A stretch of DNA of 64,000 nucleotides, from assembly GCA_014649555.1 (NCBI GenBank), contig BMTG01000006.1, positions 370,456-434,455 of the forward strand. Direction: 5' to 3'. Source of the stretch: Streptomyces globisporus. GTDB taxonomy: Bacteria > Actinomycetota > Actinomycetes > Streptomycetales > Streptomycetaceae. Below are positions 34,442 through 43,497 of this stretch, piece by piece (positions within the stretch are counted from its first letter, which is position 1; every line of letters begins with the position of its first letter). Under the pieces are notes generated by a model that was not told the origin of the DNA, made no database searches, and saw only the letters and a program-made list of their open reading frames with translations. The position numbers and the translations under genes are program-made.

Positions 34442-35149
34442 GTGGGGATATTGATGCGTTTGGCGGCGCGGGTCAGCCGTCTGAGGAAGGGGCGGTCCAA
34501 GGTCGTCTTGGTGTTGTGCGGGGGCTACCGGGGTCCGTTTGAGGGAGAGCGGGTCCGGCGAACGGTGCGCCGAGCCGTACGCATCGCAGATGCCTTGGAT
34601 TCGAGCCCGCCGGATGTCTGGATCTACGGGGCCGATTGCCACCGCCTCCCCGCGATCAAGAGCGGCTCTCTCGAGGCGTGGATCGCGGACTGGGCCGTCC
34701 TCGCGAGGAGCCCTGTATTCGGCACATCCAAGGAGATCGGCAATCCGCTGGCCTGTTCGGCAGAGGAGTACGGGCTGTTCAAAGGCGTCAGTGTCGCCGA
34801 AGCGATGAAGATACTCCGGACGGAGTACGGAAGCTCCCGCGTACCGGTCCTTGTGCTCTTCCATGTGGAGTCGATGGAGGGCGACGACAGTGGTGTTGCC
34901 GGGGAGTTGGAGAAGGCGTCGGGCAAGCCGCTGTTCTGGCAGTTCCTCGCCCAGCTGGACGGGATGCATCCGTCGGTGCTGAACTGCTTGGACGACGTGC
35001 GCCGGGAACGCCCCAGCATCACGAACACGCACTACAACAACTCGTGGGACATGGATACGTCAGTCGGCATGGATACCTTCATGCAGTACGGGATGATCAA
35101 GCCCTACGCGCGCTGGGCAAGAGAGCCCCGCCGACGGAAGCTGGGGTGA
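34442..35149 (+). CDS. Unrecognised protein, possibly vWA-like
   Basis: A 235-residue soluble protein. KVVLVLCGGYRGPFEGE near the N-terminus and VPVLVLFHVESMEGDD in the middle look like Rossmann-type strands. KPLFWQFLAQLDG followed by a conserved-looking CLDDV faintly recalls the C-terminal half of TerF-like von Willebrand A domains, but the DxSxS metal motif is absent. GTG 34442 or ATG 34454 could start it. Codon use is slightly less biased than in region 1, consistent with acquired DNA. Confidence 0.45.
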   Translation: MGILMRLAARVSRLRKGRSKVVLVLCGGYRGPFEGERVRRTVRRAVRIADALDSSPPDVWIYGADCHRLPAIKSGSLEAWIADWAVLARSPVFGTSKEIGNPLACSAEEYGLFKGVSVAEAMKILRTEYGSSRVPVLVLFHVESMEGDDSGVAGELEKASGKPLFWQFLAQLDGMHPSVLNCLDDVRRERPSITNTHYNNSWDMDTSVGMDTFMQYGMIKPYARWAREPRRRKLG

Positions 35150-35163
35150 TCCGCGCTTTCCAC

Positions 35164-35256
35164 CGAGACCCTGCTGTAGGAGATCAGGATCGTGGCAATG
35201 CCGACCAAGGCCAAGAAGCGCTCGGCCTTGCGCTCGTAGCGATGCAGACGCTGGCG
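35164..35256 (-). pseudogene. IS5-type transposase C-terminal remnant
   Basis: About 30 codons read RLHRYERKAERFLALVGIAT followed by ILISYSRV, the usual last helix of IS5-family DDE transposases. No other part of the element is recognisable. Confidence 0.55.
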
Positions 35257-35262
35257 CGGGCG

Positions 35263-36225
35263 TGGGTTTGTTGCTCGCTGTCCCGTAGGTGCTCGCCACG
35301 CTGCTGGATGTGTCCTTGCCCATCGGGCCCTGCGTCTCCGCATCGGCGGCCGGTTCCCGCTCCATCGCTATTGGCCCCGGTACTGCCGCGCGCAAGCAGC
35401 CCGCCCCCGTCGGAAACGCCACCCCCGCCTGCACGCCACGGGCAGGCCACCCCTGCACCACGTCAAGGGCGCGGATGGTGGAACTACCGCGTCGTTCCAG
35501 AATTCTGGAACGCGCGTCCCGGCGGTCGGCTCGCGTTCGCGTTGCTGCCCGTTCACCCGTGCGACGTACCCGGGCTGCTGCCCTGCAGCGCGTCGTGGCC
35601 GAACGGCCCGATGCCAACAGCCTCCTGGCCCGGCATCAGGCCGGCTCAGTCCTCGCCCGGTGTGCTGCCGACCCAGGTGACCTGCCCCCCTGGGGTGTGG
35701 AGCCCGGTCAGGGAGGTCCTCCGGCGCGTGAGCGCGATGACCATGACCACCGCCCCGGCTCCGACCGTGATTGCGTACGTGGTGCTCAGCCACGCGGGCC
35801 CGTCAGGTCCACCACCCGGCGCCGATCAGTGGGTCCACCCCACCGCGACGTCCTTTCAGCTGGACTCTGTCCGCCGCTCCGGCCTCTACCCGCCGTGGAG
35901 ATCAGCACGCCGACGGCCCCCTCCTCGACAGGGCCCGGTCGGCTCACGCTCCCGGCCTCGTCCAGCGGGCTGCAGTGCGCGTCGTGGACATACTCGACTG
36001 GTTGCTCTGGCCCGCACTCGCTGTGGCACTCCTGGAGGCTTTCGCTGCCATCCGAGGCATCCGCCGGCTGCGCGAAGCGGCCCCCGCAGTCCGGACCACG
36101 GCACGTCTGGACCACGGCGCGTCCGGACCCTGTTGGACAACGTCGCCAGCCTGTTCATCGTCACCGGTCTGCTGCCCGGCATGAAGGCGGGGGAGCCCTG
36201 GCTCCGGCGTCTCCAGGCCCCGTGA
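35263..36225. other. Degenerate stretch with membrane-protein-like fragments
   Basis: Plus-strand frames contain short hydrophobic pieces (LDWLLWPALAVALLEAFAAI near 36000; DNVASLFIVTGLLPGMKAG near 36150) in different frames, which suggests a frameshifted membrane gene. There is no intact open frame with a credible start. Confidence 0.3.
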
Positions 36226-36450
36226 TCAGTGAATGATGCCGTTCTCGTGAAGTATGACCAGCACCATGCCCAGGAGCATGGCGGTTTCCACGACGATGGG
36301 GACGCCGGGTGAGAACCAGTCTTCGGAACGGGCGTTGAGCTCTCTCCGGCTGTGTACGAAGCGGTGCGGGCGCCGCGGGTCGTACACGAGGACGGCTTCC
36401 TTTCCCGGCCTTGCCCCAGCTACCTCCGCAGAGCGGGGATATGCAGATGA
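36226..36450 (-). pseudogene. DUF3592-like membrane protein fragment
   Basis: A minus frame without a usable start reads VAGARPGKEAVLVYDPRRPH and then GVPIVVETAMLLGMVLVIL before the stop at 36226. The first part recalls the PGxxVxVxYDPxxP motif of DUF3592 proteins, and the second is a terminal transmembrane helix. The N-terminal helix and most of the domain are missing, so this is a truncated remnant. Confidence 0.4.
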
Positions 36451-37095
36451 CCCGTCGGCCGGCCGGGGTCATGAACTCGAAGCTGGGTGGAGTACCGGCC
36501 CTCGGATGTTGATATGGTCCGGCACTTCCCGGTTGCGGGAACGCCGGCCTTCTTCAGGTGTCGGCGGAGCCATAGCGGATATATATGCCGAAGTGGATGA
36601 GGAAGGGAAAGGGGCCAGCACGCAGACAACAGCCACTCACATCAGTCCTGACATTCGTCGATAGGCATATGTCAGACAACTGGCAACAAGATCGATATGA
36701 GACGCAGAAGCAAGCAGGCGGACACGGTCGGTGTCAGGTGGTGGTGGCCCAGTCCATGCCCAGCGCGGCGAGGGCGGCGATGTCCAGGAGCGGTTTTTTT
36801 GATCAGTAAGTGGTGGTCTGGCCTGCGCTGATCAGTTTGTTGTGCGCGTGTGGGCGGGGAGATTGCAGTGGGCCCGGTTGCGGGTGATTGAGGGCGCTGT
36901 GCGGGAGGAGGGGTGTGGTCTGCGGGTTTGTCAGCTAGGTGGTTGGTTGATTAGGTCGTGCTACTTGCGTGGAGCAGGATGCAGGTTCAGTGATCGTTGG
37001 AATGCGGCAGCGGTCGGACACGCCGCCCTGTTTGAACTGGACCTCGATGCTCACGGACCACGAAAAGAGCTTCACCCACGACACCTGGTCTGTGC
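36451..37095. other. Non-coding or decayed DNA
   Basis: No convincing gene. Local G+C drops around 36560-36720 and 36800-36960, unlike the flanks. A short minus-strand tail, PLLDIAALAALGMDWATTT (about 36790-36735), looks like the end of a lost gene. Confidence 0.35.
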
Positions 37096-38189
37096 ATGAT
37101 TCCCACTGTGCATGCAGACGGGGATCAACGCGGGCAGGGACGGTACTCGCTGACGGACGCAGAAAGCAGCCATGTCTGGGGCGTCTGCGACGAGGCGGAG
37201 GGGTTGTTCCGGGAACCCCTGCGTGGGACGTACGAACTGTTCGGCTGGGTTCCGGTTGGAGCCGAGGTGCGCGGCTGGGTCGGCAGCCGGGTGTGGCTGG
37301 TGCCGGAGGACGGAACGCTCGATGCCTGGCTGCTGGAGGACGCGGAGAGCCTTGGACAGTACCCGGGAACGGACGGCCTCGTGCTCACCGGTCTGGACGA
37401 TCACGAGGGCCCGCCCGAGGGACACCGGGCTCCTGTTCGACTGCACGTCGGGTACCGGTGGCTGGGCTCCTGCCGGGAGTTCGCCCGCGTCCTGCCGCCC
37501 GAGCAAGTAGAACCTCCGCTCGTCCTGCGGGGGCTCGCCCCGAGTGATCGGCTACGGCGGGCACTGGCTACGGGCACCCGGAGCACGCTGGACCTGGAGG
37601 AGCTCTGGCTGGAGATACGGGACGACCGGGGCGAACCGCTCACCGACCGGCTGCTGCGACCCGAAGTCCGTACGTGGCAGCCGTCCTCCCGCGGGACAGA
37701 CCTGATTGATCTGAACTCCACGGATACCTCGCACCCGTACCGGGATTTGCCCGGCCCGTCTGGGAGCGCTGGCTTGCTGGCCCGCCGGAGGCCCCTGGCG
37801 CCTGGGCTTCGCTCGATACGCGCCAGCGTGGGGCCTGGCTCGATCTCGTCCGGGAGCGGGGCTGCCGGCTCAAGCACCAGGACCGGCAGGCCGGGCACGC
37901 GTACGAGCTGGACGGCCAGCACATCACGGATGAACCGCGCCTCTACTTGGCACTCGGCGAGGCCGTCAACGGGCCGGGCGGCTACTTCAGTGGCTGCTTG
38001 GACGCAGTCGTGGACTGTCTGCGCGGCAACTTCGGCTACACCGCCCCCGCAACCTTGGTATGGCGGGACGCTGCGACTGCGCGCGAGTACCTGCCCCGCG
38101 TTCTGGCGTCGGATGGTGAGCAATATGACCTGGTCGCCCTGGTGATCGAAGTCCTGACCGAGGGCGGGATGCATGGGACCTTCACGTGA
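37096..38189 (+). pseudogene. Barstar-family protein with an N-terminal extension, frameshifted
   Basis: The first frame (37096 to about 37740) encodes TDAESSHVWGVCDEAEGLFR and two beta-rich repeats. From about 37742 the homologous sequence continues one frame over: FARPVWERWLAGPPEAPGAW, then the barstar core YLALGEAVNGPGGYFSGCLD and LVALVIEVLTEGG to 38189. Barstar-type proteins inhibit barnase-like ribonucleases and are known in Streptomyces with this long extension. A single base gain or loss between 37725 and 37745 explains the break. It could be a sequencing error; otherwise the inhibitor is lost. Confidence 0.7.
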
Positions 38190-38294
38190 ATTGGCCGAGC
38201 TGCCGCAGTAGTGAATCAACGCTGCTGCCGGCCCGTCAGGCTAAGTACGCGCCTGTTACGGAAGCCCGGCCGGGCGCTGATGTCGACGGAGGGA

Positions 38295-38693
38295 TCAGTC
38301 AGCGGCGGACAGCCTGTGCCACCAGTGACCGCACCCGTTCGAGCAGGAGCGTTCGCGGCGTCGTTCGTCGGCGATCGCGAGTACCGCGACCAGCAGTCGG
38401 AACGCCTTTCGGCGTTCATCGGAGGGAGTGAGGGAGGCGATCTTCCCTAGTTGATCGTTGATCCGACCACGTGTGATCAGCACCGCCGGCGTGTGCGTCG
38501 GGCGCAGGCCGGCACGGCGGATGCTCTCCGGTCCGTCCTCGGTGACGGCGCGTGCCTGGACACAGTGGTGGCGCAGAAACACCAGGGTTTCGGACTGCTC
38601 CTCTGGGCCGAGGGCGTCGAACCATACGATGCCCTGTGACATCGGGCGGAGCCCCTGGGCAAGTTCGTTGAGTATGACGTCGTGTTTGGTCAC
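38295..38693 (-). CDS. DUF5958 protein
   Basis: A 132-residue helical protein with the family's conserved ELAQGLRPMSQGIVWFDAL and AVTEDGPESIRRAGLRPTHT, ending RERSCSNGCGHWWHRLSAAD, where the Cys and His residues could bind a metal. ATG 38693. The family is common in Streptomyces accessory regions; its function is unknown. It lies 46 bases past the stop of another minus-strand fragment. Confidence 0.75.
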   Translation of the reverse strand: MTKHDVILNELAQGLRPMSQGIVWFDALGPEEQSETLVFLRHHCVQARAVTEDGPESIRRAGLRPTHTPAVLITRGRINDQLGKIASLTPSDERRKAFRLLVAVLAIADERRRERSCSNGCGHWWHRLSAAD

Positions 38694-38738
38694 GCCTGTC
38701 TCCCGTCGGGCAAGCGGCGCTTCGCCGCGGATTCGAGG

Positions 38739-38966
38739 TCAGTGGAACCAGGCAACGAGTCGCACGTGGTCTGCTCCATGGAGTTCGCTGAGTGTCCGCA
38801 TCACGCTCCAGACCGGCCCCCAGTCGCTTTCGTCTCCGGCGACCGATTCTCGGCTTTGCGTGCCGGAGCTGTCTGTTTCCTGCCAGTCGGTCGAGGTGAG
38901 CTCGGCCCACGTGATCCATGTCGTGCCGTGGGTGTCGGGAGATCGGCCGTACGCGGCGTACTAGGT
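38739..38966 (-). pseudogene. C-terminal fragment of a Streptomyces conserved hypothetical, cut by an IS
   Basis: Reads THGTTWITWAELTSTDWQE and ends WSVMRTLSELHGADHVRLV-AWFH, a recognisable tail of a common conserved hypothetical. In frame, the 5' side ends in TAG at the IS boundary (38970), so the N-terminal half is gone. Confidence 0.55.
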
Positions 38967-38969
38967 CTA

Positions 38970-39862
38970 GGCAGTGTCTTCAAATGATCATCGTTGGTGG
39001 ATCATGGTGTCGTGATACGTCGTCATGAACTGTCGGATGCCGAGTGGGAGTTCGTCCGGCCGTTGCTGCCCGTGTCGTTGCGGGGGCGGAAGCGGTTGGA
39101 CGATCGCAGGGTCCTGAACGGGATCGTGTGGAAGTTCCGGACCGGGACGGCCTGGCGGGATGTGCCCGAGCGCTATGGCCCGTGGGCCACGCTGCATACG
39201 CGTTTCCGCAGGTGGGCGGCGGACGGGACGTTCGACCGGATGCTCCGCGCCGCCCAGGCGAAAGCGGATGCGGCGGGCGACGTCGACTGGCTGGTGTCCG
39301 TCGACTCGACGATCGTCCGCGCTCACCAGCACGCGGCCGGGGCCCGAAAAGGGGGCTCCGCGACCCGGCCCTCGGCCGGTCAAAAGGCGGTCTGACTAGC
39401 AAAATCCACCTGGCCTGTGACGGGCGGGGCCGACCCCTGGCATTCGTGGTCACGGGTGGAAACACCAACGACTGCACCCGGTTCACCGCCGTGATTGAAG
39501 CGATCCGCGTGCCCCGGATCGGACCCGGCCGTCCCCGGGTCCGGCCCGATCACGTCCTGGGCGACAAGGGCTACAGCTCGAAGGCGATCCGCGCCTGGCT
39601 CCGTCGCAAGGGCATCGCCCACACGATTCCCGAACGGGCCGACCAGGCCCGCAACCGGGCCCGGCGAGGCAGCCGCGGAGGCCGCCCGCCGGCCTTCGAC
39701 CGCGAGGTCTACAAGCACCGCAACGTCGTGGAACGGTGCTTCAACCGCCTGAAGCAGTGGCGCGGGATCGCCACCCGGTACGACAAGACTGCCGAGTCCT
39801 ACGAAGCAGCTGTCACGCTCGCGTCACTCCTGATGTGGGCGTGACATTTGACGACAGAACCT
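38970..39862 (+). mobile_element. IS5-family (IS427-like) insertion sequence
   Basis: Ends GGCAGTGTCTTCAAATG (left) and the reverse complement of GGTTCTGTCGTCAAATG (right), 13 of 17 matching, flanked by TA on both sides inside CTAG. It holds one transposase split into two frames. Length about 0.89 kb is usual for the group. Confidence 0.8.
38994..39844 (+). CDS. IS5-family transposase, two overlapping frames (programmed -1 frameshift)
   Basis: OrfA (38994-39395) has the DUF4096 N-terminal domain (HELSDAEWEFVRPLLPVS, GIVWKFRTGTAWRDVPERYG) and the first catalytic Asp in SVDSTIVRAHQH. OrfB, in the -1 frame, continues GLTSKIHLACDGRGRPLAFV with the second Asp in LGDKGYSS and the Glu in RNVVERCFNRLKQWRGIAT. 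The switch most likely occurs at the A-run in GGTCAAAAGG (about 39378-39387), since tRNA-Lys on AAG can re-pair with AAA. Frameshifting is known in the IS427 group. Confidence 0.82.
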
Positions 39863-40211
39863 AGGCCACGCGTCGCTCCGCGACTCGCAGAAGCTGCCGC
39901 CCTGTCCCGGGCGGGACACTTCCGCGGTCCACCATCAGCCGGTGCACATAGCCAGCCGTCGGCGGCTGCGGCCCCCAGGCGTCCTCGTCCTCCCACCAGA
40001 GCTCCCAGGCCCCGACCACACGATCGGCGGCCTCCGCGAGCCACACCTCCCCGCTCTCCATGATCCGGAGGAAGTGGTCCCCGCCCAGCTCACCAGGCTG
40101 CCACTGACCAGTGACACCTTGGGCAAGCATCCAGCGGGCCGCGTCGTCGCGCAGACGCACGACGGCGGCAAGATCGGCGTCGTCAGCGAGACGGAAGCGT
40201 AGATCGTTCAC
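39861..40211 (-). pseudogene. GNAT acetyltransferase truncated by the IS
   Basis: Starts normally (FRLADDADLAAVVRLRDDAA) and carries the acetyl-CoA region beginning VHRLMVDRGSVPPGTGRQLL, but the frame ends at a TAG formed at the IS edge (39861-39863). The last 50 or so residues of the fold are absent. The other side of the IS does not contain them, so a deletion accompanied or followed the insertion. Confidence 0.7.
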
Positions 40212-40332
40212 GCCGCGATCCTCGCACAGGCGTCCGCCCCTGCATCGACCGGCCGCAAGGGGGCTTCCCTGGAAGAAGGACAGACACCTGTCGCCGCCTG
40301 AGCGAGCTCAACTGATCCACAGATATTGACAA

Positions 40333-40800
40333 TTACTCAGCTGCCCATCCGTCGAATGCCACTGTGCGCCACTGCCGGTATCGAGCCGCCGGAGTACGGG
40401 GTTGGGCCAGCGGGCCGGCGACTACTTCGAACAGGGCTTCCAACAGTGCGGCACCCAGACGGCGACGCAGATCACGTAGGGCCTTCTCCGAAGGCGTCAC
40501 GACCGGGAGCCCAGTCAGCCCGGCGACCAGCTTGTTCCAGACTTTGGCGTAGCCCAGTTGCGGGAACAAGCCCAGTGCCAACACGAAGTAGATACCTACT
40601 CGCGACGGAAGAATCCGCCTTCGCCGTTCGACGTCCCCGTCTCCTCCAGTACGGCGTCGACCAACTCGAAGGGAACGTATTTGGTTAACTCACCCAGGTG
40701 GCCTGGGGCAAGAACACCTTCGCCGACGGCGAGAATACCTGGGAGCGTGCTGACGGCAGACTGGCGATGCAACGGAGCCTCGCGAGCGATGGATCTTGGC
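40333..40800 (-). pseudogene. IS4-family transposase remnant
   Basis: The N-terminal IS4 domain reads LGELTKYVPFELVDAVLEET, then after a one-base frameshift (about 40615-40630) LALGLFPQLGYAKVWNKLVA and KALRDLRRRLGAALLEALFE. It stops at AFDGWAAE, just after the expected start of the catalytic domain. Both the frameshift and the loss of the DDE core make it inactive. Confidence 0.72.
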
Positions 40801-40968
40801 AGATCCCTACTCCTACCCGGGGTGCCAACCCGCCCACGCACAAAACGGCCGTCGCCCCGTCGGACCGAATCTTGAGTGCATCCACCGAAGGTTGGCCGAG
40901 TCACGGAGTTGGCAGTGTGTTGGTACCGTTCGAGACGGTTCTTTCGAACGAACAAGGCAGGTCAGCAG

Positions 40969-41481
40969 GTGTCAGCTCTAGACTTTTACGCCCAAGTCGC
41001 CACCAGTGGCGACGTACTTGGAGCTGGAATCGGCACCGACCCCGGGGGCTGGGAAGCTGCTGTGGGGCCGGATTTCCTCGATGTTCCCGGTGGCGGCCTC
41101 CTACGGAGGGACTACGGGCTCGTGGAGATCAATTTCTCACCGGAGCAGCAGGGGCTCCAGGGGCAGATGGCCTGCTTCGGCTTCGGCGTCAAGCCCCAAC
41201 GGCTGCTGTACGACCTGTCCCCGAGCACCGTGCCACTTCCGCTCTCGCGGAAGTACGGGGAATTCGCGCCCCGGCTGCCGTTTGAGGAACTTCGGGCCGC
41301 CATCCTGTCCCTGGGGCACACGGTGGAGCTCGAAGAAACTTCGCGCGACATGCACCGTTACCGCGTGTCTGAGTCTGCCGCTCGCATTGACGTCGTCCTT
41401 GATCCTGATCCGTACGGTTCAGGCCCCACCGATCCGGACGGACATCAGGTAGGGGACGTATGGTCCATCTCCCTGTGGTAA
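40969..41481 (+). CDS. Unrecognised protein, immunity-type size and composition
   Basis: A 170-residue acidic soluble protein. Features: DFYAQVATSGDVLGAGIGTD, GLLRRDYGLVEINFSPEQQG, and a C-terminal strand DPDGHQVGDVWSISLW. GTG 40969 has AAGGCAGG upstream. Its context among broken IS copies and other inhibitor-like genes (barstar-like, Imm10-like) hints at an orphan immunity protein. That is inference only; no family was recognised. Confidence 0.55.
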   Translation: MSALDFYAQVATSGDVLGAGIGTDPGGWEAAVGPDFLDVPGGGLLRRDYGLVEINFSPEQQGLQGQMACFGFGVKPQRLLYDLSPSTVPLPLSRKYGEFAPRLPFEELRAAILSLGHTVELEETSRDMHRYRVSESAARIDVVLDPDPYGSGPTDPDGHQVGDVWSISLW

Positions 41482-41509
41482 CCGGCCCGAGCTTCGGACC
41501 AGTGAGCCT

Positions 41510-41830
41510 TTTCCATCTTGATCAGGTGGTGAGTTCGAGGGCGACGACGGCCCGGACGACGGCGGCGATCCGCGTGGTGCTGCAGCGGAGCTTCCGCAGG
41601 AGCCGCCAGGACTTGAGGGTTGCCATGGCGCGTTCTCTGAGCTGCGGATCTTGGCGTGATCGCGGTTGCGACGACGACGCCAGCCGCGCAGGTTCTTGCC
41701 CCGGATCGGGACACGGACAGCAGGACCCGCGCCCTGATATGCCTTGTCGGCCCAGCACTTGATGTCGTCTGCGGCGAGAGCGGCGGGAGTGCCGTGAACC
41801 CGCGCTACGGTCAGTCTGGGTTTCCCACGC
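41510..41830 (-). pseudogene. DDE_Tnp_4-type transposase fragment
   Basis: Reads IKCWADKAYQGAGPAVRVPI then HAKIR; a one-base frameshift near 41640 leads to ERAMATLKSWRLLRKLRCST and a stop at ELTT. It is closely related to the intact transposase at 42535-43266, of which it is a damaged C-terminal part. The adjacent GGAAAAGGCTCACTG resembles that element's end. Confidence 0.75.
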
Positions 41831-41939
41831 CGCCAACCACGGGCTCTGACCAGCATCATCTTCCTTCGCGTTTGCCGTGTTCAGGGCCGTATGCGGTACG
41901 CGTGAAGACTCGTACGTCGCCCGCTCTCGCCCTGGTCCT

Positions 41940-42206
41940 TCAGAAGAGGTCGTCCAGCGGCCCGGCCAGGGATCCCCATGCGGACGTTGGGTCCCGGTCG
42001 GCGTCCCTGTCCTTCTTGCGGTTGATCGGGAACATCAGCTGCGCGCTGAGGAGTACCAGTCCAAGACCTCCCGCACACAGTCCCGCACGAGCCCACCACA
42101 TGCTGCCCGTCCAGTCCTGGGGCGGTCCGATGATGGCCCACACGGCCAGGGACATGCCGACGAGCAGAACAACCACCGCACTGATGCGACGCAAATCGAT
42201 CTTCAT
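41940..42206 (-). CDS. Small two-helix membrane protein
   Basis: An 88-residue protein with two transmembrane helices (VVVLLVGMSLAVWAIIG and GLCAGGLGLVLLSAQLM) and a charged tail (NRKKDRDADRDPTSAWGS). ATG 42206 is a choice by domain boundary; the ribosome site is weak. No family was recognised. It is squeezed between two related transposase genes. Confidence 0.5.
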   Translation of the reverse strand: MKIDLRRISAVVVLLVGMSLAVWAIIGPPQDWTGSMWWARAGLCAGGLGLVLLSAQLMFPINRKKDRDADRDPTSAWGSLAGPLDDLF

Positions 42207-42366
42207 GTGGTGATGATCGCACCAACGAGTTGGTGCGTGATAGCGGGTGGACATGCTCTGCGAATGAGGCATATGACTGATCGTTCCGTTTGGCGCCTCC
42301 ATTGCTCACTGGCAGCTCGGCAGCTCATCTGGCCCCGCTGGTAGCTGAGTGGCCAGGCCGTGGGTG

Positions 42367-43291
42367 GTCAGCGTTGAGCACCATCGATTCCGTGCACCTC
42401 GTCCAACCTGCCGGGAGGCTGGTTCGGCAGCCCAGCGGTGGGCATGAAGGAAGCTCCTGGTAGACGGGTTCACGACCAAGATCACCCGTGTTCGCCAGGA
42501 GCTTCGTGTTCTTGTCTACCCGTCGTCGATCGATATGTCCACCCGCACCCTGCGGTTCCTGACCGGGCAACTGACAGCCAGGCGGAGGGAGATCGGCACG
42601 CGGTGGCGGCGGCTTCCCGCAGCGCGACAGGCTCTGCTGGCCCTGGCCCACCTGCGGTGCGGTGACACCTACACGCAGCTCGCGGCCGGTTTCGGCATCG
42701 GGATCGCGACCGCCTTCCGCTACATACGCGAGGCCGTCGACATCCTGGCCACCCTCGCCCCGTCCCTGGCCGAGGCGATGAAGGCGATCCGGGCGAAGGC
42801 GTTCGTCATCCTCGACGGCACCCTGCTGCCGATCGACCGGATTGCCGCCGACACCCCGTACTACTCCGGGAAACACAAACGCCACGGCATGAACGTCCAG
42901 GTCCTCACCGACCCGTTCGGCCGACTGCTCTGGGCCTCGCCCGCGCTGCCTGGCTCCACTCACGACCTCACCGCCGCGCGACAGCACGGGATCATCGAAG
43001 CCCTCGCTGAAGCGGGACTCAAATACTGGGCTGACAAGGCGTATCAAGGTGCCAGCGGAACCGTCCGAGTCCCGTTTCGGGGCCGCCGTCTCAAGCGATG
43101 GAAGCGCCGTCACAACACCACCCACGCCAAGATCCGCTGCCTCGGCGAGCAGGCCATGGCCACCCTCAAGGGCTGGCGGCTCCTGCGGAAGCTCCGCTGC
43201 AGCACCAACCGCATCACCGACGTGGTGAAGGCCGTCCTCGTCCTTCACCACCACGCGTCAGCCTGAGGTTGGAAAGAGCTCAGTGCTGAGC
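42367..43291 (+). mobile_element. IS5-superfamily element with DDE_Tnp_4 transposase
   Basis: The element is inferred from one transposase gene plus imperfect ends: GGTCAGCGTTGAGC on the left and the reverse complement GCTCAGCACTGAGC on the right (11 of 14). Inside the left end an 11-bp inverted repeat (GAAGCTCCTGG ... CCAGGAGCTTC, 42450-42503) precedes the gene. Target duplication was not resolved, so the borders are approximate. Confidence 0.5.
42535..43266 (+). CDS. IS5-family (DDE_Tnp_4) transposase
   Basis: A 243-residue transposase. The N-terminal helix-turn-helix reads LAAGFGIGIATAFRYIREAV. First Asp is in FVILDGTLLPIDR, second Asp in PGSTHDLTAA, and the Glu is replaced or lies in CLGEQAMATLKGW. 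The frame is open upstream to about 42470 with VLVYPSSID just before ATG 42535, so a longer product is possible. Copy relationship: the fragment at 41510-41830 is a damaged relative. Confidence 0.82.
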   Translation: MSTRTLRFLTGQLTARRREIGTRWRRLPAARQALLALAHLRCGDTYTQLAAGFGIGIATAFRYIREAVDILATLAPSLAEAMKAIRAKAFVILDGTLLPIDRIAADTPYYSGKHKRHGMNVQVLTDPFGRLLWASPALPGSTHDLTAARQHGIIEALAEAGLKYWADKAYQGASGTVRVPFRGRRLKRWKRRHNTTHAKIRCLGEQAMATLKGWRLLRKLRCSTNRITDVVKAVLVLHHHASA

Positions 43292-43497
43292 TACGTCGGC
43301 GGGTCTCGTCCGGTGCGACTCTTGGGCAGCGCCGGACAAGGCGATGACTATCCGCTTCTTCGCGGCCGAGCCTCCGAAAGGGTGAACCGACCGCCGATCC
43401 CTGCGTGCCCCGCTGCCGGAAGTCGCACCCTGCGAAGAGGGACGGCCGGTGCCGCGGCCACCGTGGGGGTGCTCGGCGGCGGAAGAGGGGAGTGGTG

